NCBI GenBank assembly: GCA_012274165.1 | Contig: JAAPAA010000295.1 | Location: forward strand, 1 to 6,552 | Direction: 5' to 3' | DNA from: Thiobacillaceae bacterium | GTDB taxonomy: Bacteria > Pseudomonadota > Gammaproteobacteria > Burkholderiales > Thiobacillaceae | Length of the DNA: 6,552 bases | Shown: positions 5,901 to 6,552 of the stretch, one piece after another | How the letters are laid out: each line of letters starts with the position of its first letter | Numbering within the stretch: the first letter of the stretch is position 1 | Program-made: the position numbers and the translations under genes | The notes under the pieces: model-generated | Databases searched by the model: none | What the model was told of the DNA's origin: nothing | The model's input: only the letters and a program-made list of their open reading frames with translations

Positions 5901-6552
5901 CCACAATCCGATGGTGTCGGATGGGCGAGATTTGCAAGTCGCCTGACGCGATCACGATTAGTGGACGATCCGCCGCCGCAAGATGACGCAGGCCCGAATT
6001 GGAATCGACCCAAACCGAGCGTGCAAACATCGATTCACTTTGGTCTTCGGCCAGGGCTTGGATGCACGCACCGACGAAGGCTGCACCTTCCGCAACCGTT
6101 GTCGCCGAGATCTCGATCGGCGCGGGTGGACCTTGCAACAACTCGATTAATTTCGTCGCCTGCTCATCACGACCGATGAGAAGTCCCGAGAGATCGAATG
6201 GGACCTTCGTCCCGGACGTATAGACCTCGCACTCCGCTTCCAAGCCACGAGCATCTGGCGGCACAACGCCGACGATCGGGCCGAGCCATGCGGCAACCCC
6301 AGCTGCGCTTTCCAGCCACTGTGTCAGACTCTCTGCGTCGAACGCAAGAACATCTTTCCACTTGCCTTCGGCGCGCCTTTTCGTCGCCCACGCGCCTTTT
6401 CCGGGCCAGTTGCGTGGCGTCACGAAGACGAAAGTGGCCTGTCGCGTCTCGACCCCCAGCGGATTGCCAGTTCGCTTCTCATAGTCGTCATTTGCCTTAC
6501 CTTCCGGGTCCTGGCCCGTGCCAAGTTCCCATACCGAAAATCCCGCCGGCAC
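2986..6552 (-). CDS. Giant uncharacterised protein, N-terminally truncated by the window: nuclease-like segment, degenerate NTPase region, long helical C-terminus
   Basis: The frame is open for 1188 codons and runs off the right edge, so the true start is outside; the GTG at the very edge is not a convincing start because the first residues are already mid-domain. Counting from the edge, residues 4-28 (GFSVWELG, then K19, then DDYEKRT) and 41-90 (FVFVTPRNWPGK, KWKDV, a WL-rich helix) look like the end of a PD-(D/E)XK/Mrr-like nuclease fold, with E9 and K19 as candidate active-site residues. Residues 123-205 look like a STAND/AAA-type NTPase: LIGRD at 125-129, a strand PIEIS at 145-149 where a P-loop should follow, and PLIVIAS at 197-203 in the Walker B position. 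No GxxxxGK[ST] is present, so Walker A seems lost. The segment GGYLERVRHTLL (about 261-272) fits the lid region of such modules. From about 330 to the end the protein is helical and rich in Leu, Ala and Trp, like HEAT/TPR-type repeats. There is no signal peptide or membrane segment in the visible part. An antiphage role is inferred from architecture only. Confidence 0.9.
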   Translation of the reverse strand: MPAGFSVWELGTGQDPEGKANDDYEKRTGNPLGVETRQATFVFVTPRNWPGKGAWATKRRAEGKWKDVLAFDAESLTQWLESAAGVAAWLGPIVGVVPPDARGLEAECEVYTSGTKVPFDLSGLLIGRDEQATKLIELLQGPPAPIEISATTVAEGAAFVGACIQALAEDQSESMFARSVWVDSNSGLRHLAAADRPLIVIASGDLQISPIRHHRIVVKTSRAGSPGVIELGAQPITALVEHLAKLGMDRNDAFQRCQDAGGYLERVRHTLLLVEPPPPPWALPPTCVAVAASILIGEWDDGNESDKTVVAAIAGVGYEEFVRALTPYQGGPSPLVSHAGTVWKVYARPAAWKHLEPVLTARQLKAFLQTAHDVLLEDDPRFELAPEERWMADVYDKRRAHSEHFRNGLAGGLVHAAVLGRDDSACYAGRRAQSWIDGACRGIFERHRDASFWRHIRGELRELAEASPDQFLSALEADLGEALPQVCDLFEEEGDHGGCLHSDLLWALELLTWSPEYVGRAAMVLAGLAEHDPGGRYSNRPGRSLTEILLPADPQCSLNALERKTLFASVAQHHPKVAWDVGRTLMPSGMTITTPTARPDLRGWAPRQRQPVLVVDYWAEIQDIAERLLQLAENDIERWHFLLSNLKALQPPLMERVLQGAEAFGRKLEGEERLRFWARLRALLHHHNQFSAEEKVDWVYPRNILDRLEALYGSLVPADPIARLSWLFSYQAGRPTDVARDWKEEQRRIDADRAAAVEELVKGAPSSLIAALPHFENPHLLGFCTGQAALERNIEAALLKQCANSGEAREQHFAQGLAAARHELAPQEFLKRWCTPDSPDFLTQCGTAKILQALAPSTEIWDMVEAAGPECREAYWKEAPIHLNGRSREAERAARNLLVAGRALDAIDVLAASMTSEWLAADGDVQLVVEVLEAGVSEANANPVRAQRDAYCIAQILKSVSASKRLQPGELIHLEWIYFGVLEHQAQHELAIYEHLISAPPLLLQLVELIYIPEGTPKKDPSELSDVQKSAATQAWRILHHWEPFSAVSPQAMSQPGDLMANIESIRMLAAEKRQGRIVDDLLGKAIASSPFGTDGLWPHESVREVLERYGGIEEFAEGFVVGKCNLRGATSRGLGDGGVQEWDLASAYGAWQRATAISHPRTSRLLGRLAESYRSDANSQDVHARTR

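Overview
The window reads as part of an integron gene-cassette array. Every supportable gene lies on the minus strand, so transcription runs right to left. The genes are separated by quasi-palindromic sites with the layout of attC recombination sites (R''-L''-L'-R'). Base composition is moderately GC-rich, and the site sequences (TAACAAC..GAGCGG / CCGCTCAACGCGAGC..TTAGGC) resemble attC sites of gammaproteobacterial chromosomal integrons and environmental cassettes. A Xanthomonadaceae-like host is my best guess, but nothing here proves the genus. No integrase gene, attI site, tRNA, rRNA, CRISPR array or transposase is visible.

Layout in transcription order, from high to low coordinates. (1) 6552-2986 is the C-terminal part, at least 1188 codons, of a giant gene whose start lies beyond the window. 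It has a nuclease-like N-terminal segment, a P-loop-NTPase-like region that seems to have lost Walker A, and a very long helical C-terminus. The family is uncharacterised and looks like a defence protein. A weaker attC-like site (2941-2999) abuts its stop. (2) A cassette of about 1.1 kb (1840-2946) carries a DUF2971-family gene (2202-2891). Overlapping its stop by ATGA is a second small frame (1924-2205) broken by two in-frame stops. The cassette ends in a clear attC (1834-1904). (3) A cassette of about 755 bp (1085-1839) carries a class I SAM-dependent methyltransferase, whose TAA stop lies inside the R'' box of its attC (1079-1162). (4) A DJ-1/PfpI-family gene (286-1038) starts about 45 bp inside the next cassette. 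No attC follows it before the window edge.

The leftmost 285 bp hold no gene. They contain five copies of a CTATGCATAG-like 10-mer and two perfect hairpins of unknown function.

The genes do not form a pathway. As is usual in cassette arrays, they are independent acquisitions in one orientation, probably depending on an upstream promoter or on cassette-borne ones. The most interesting item is the giant nuclease/NTPase-like gene, together with the possibility that it sits in an unusually large cassette.
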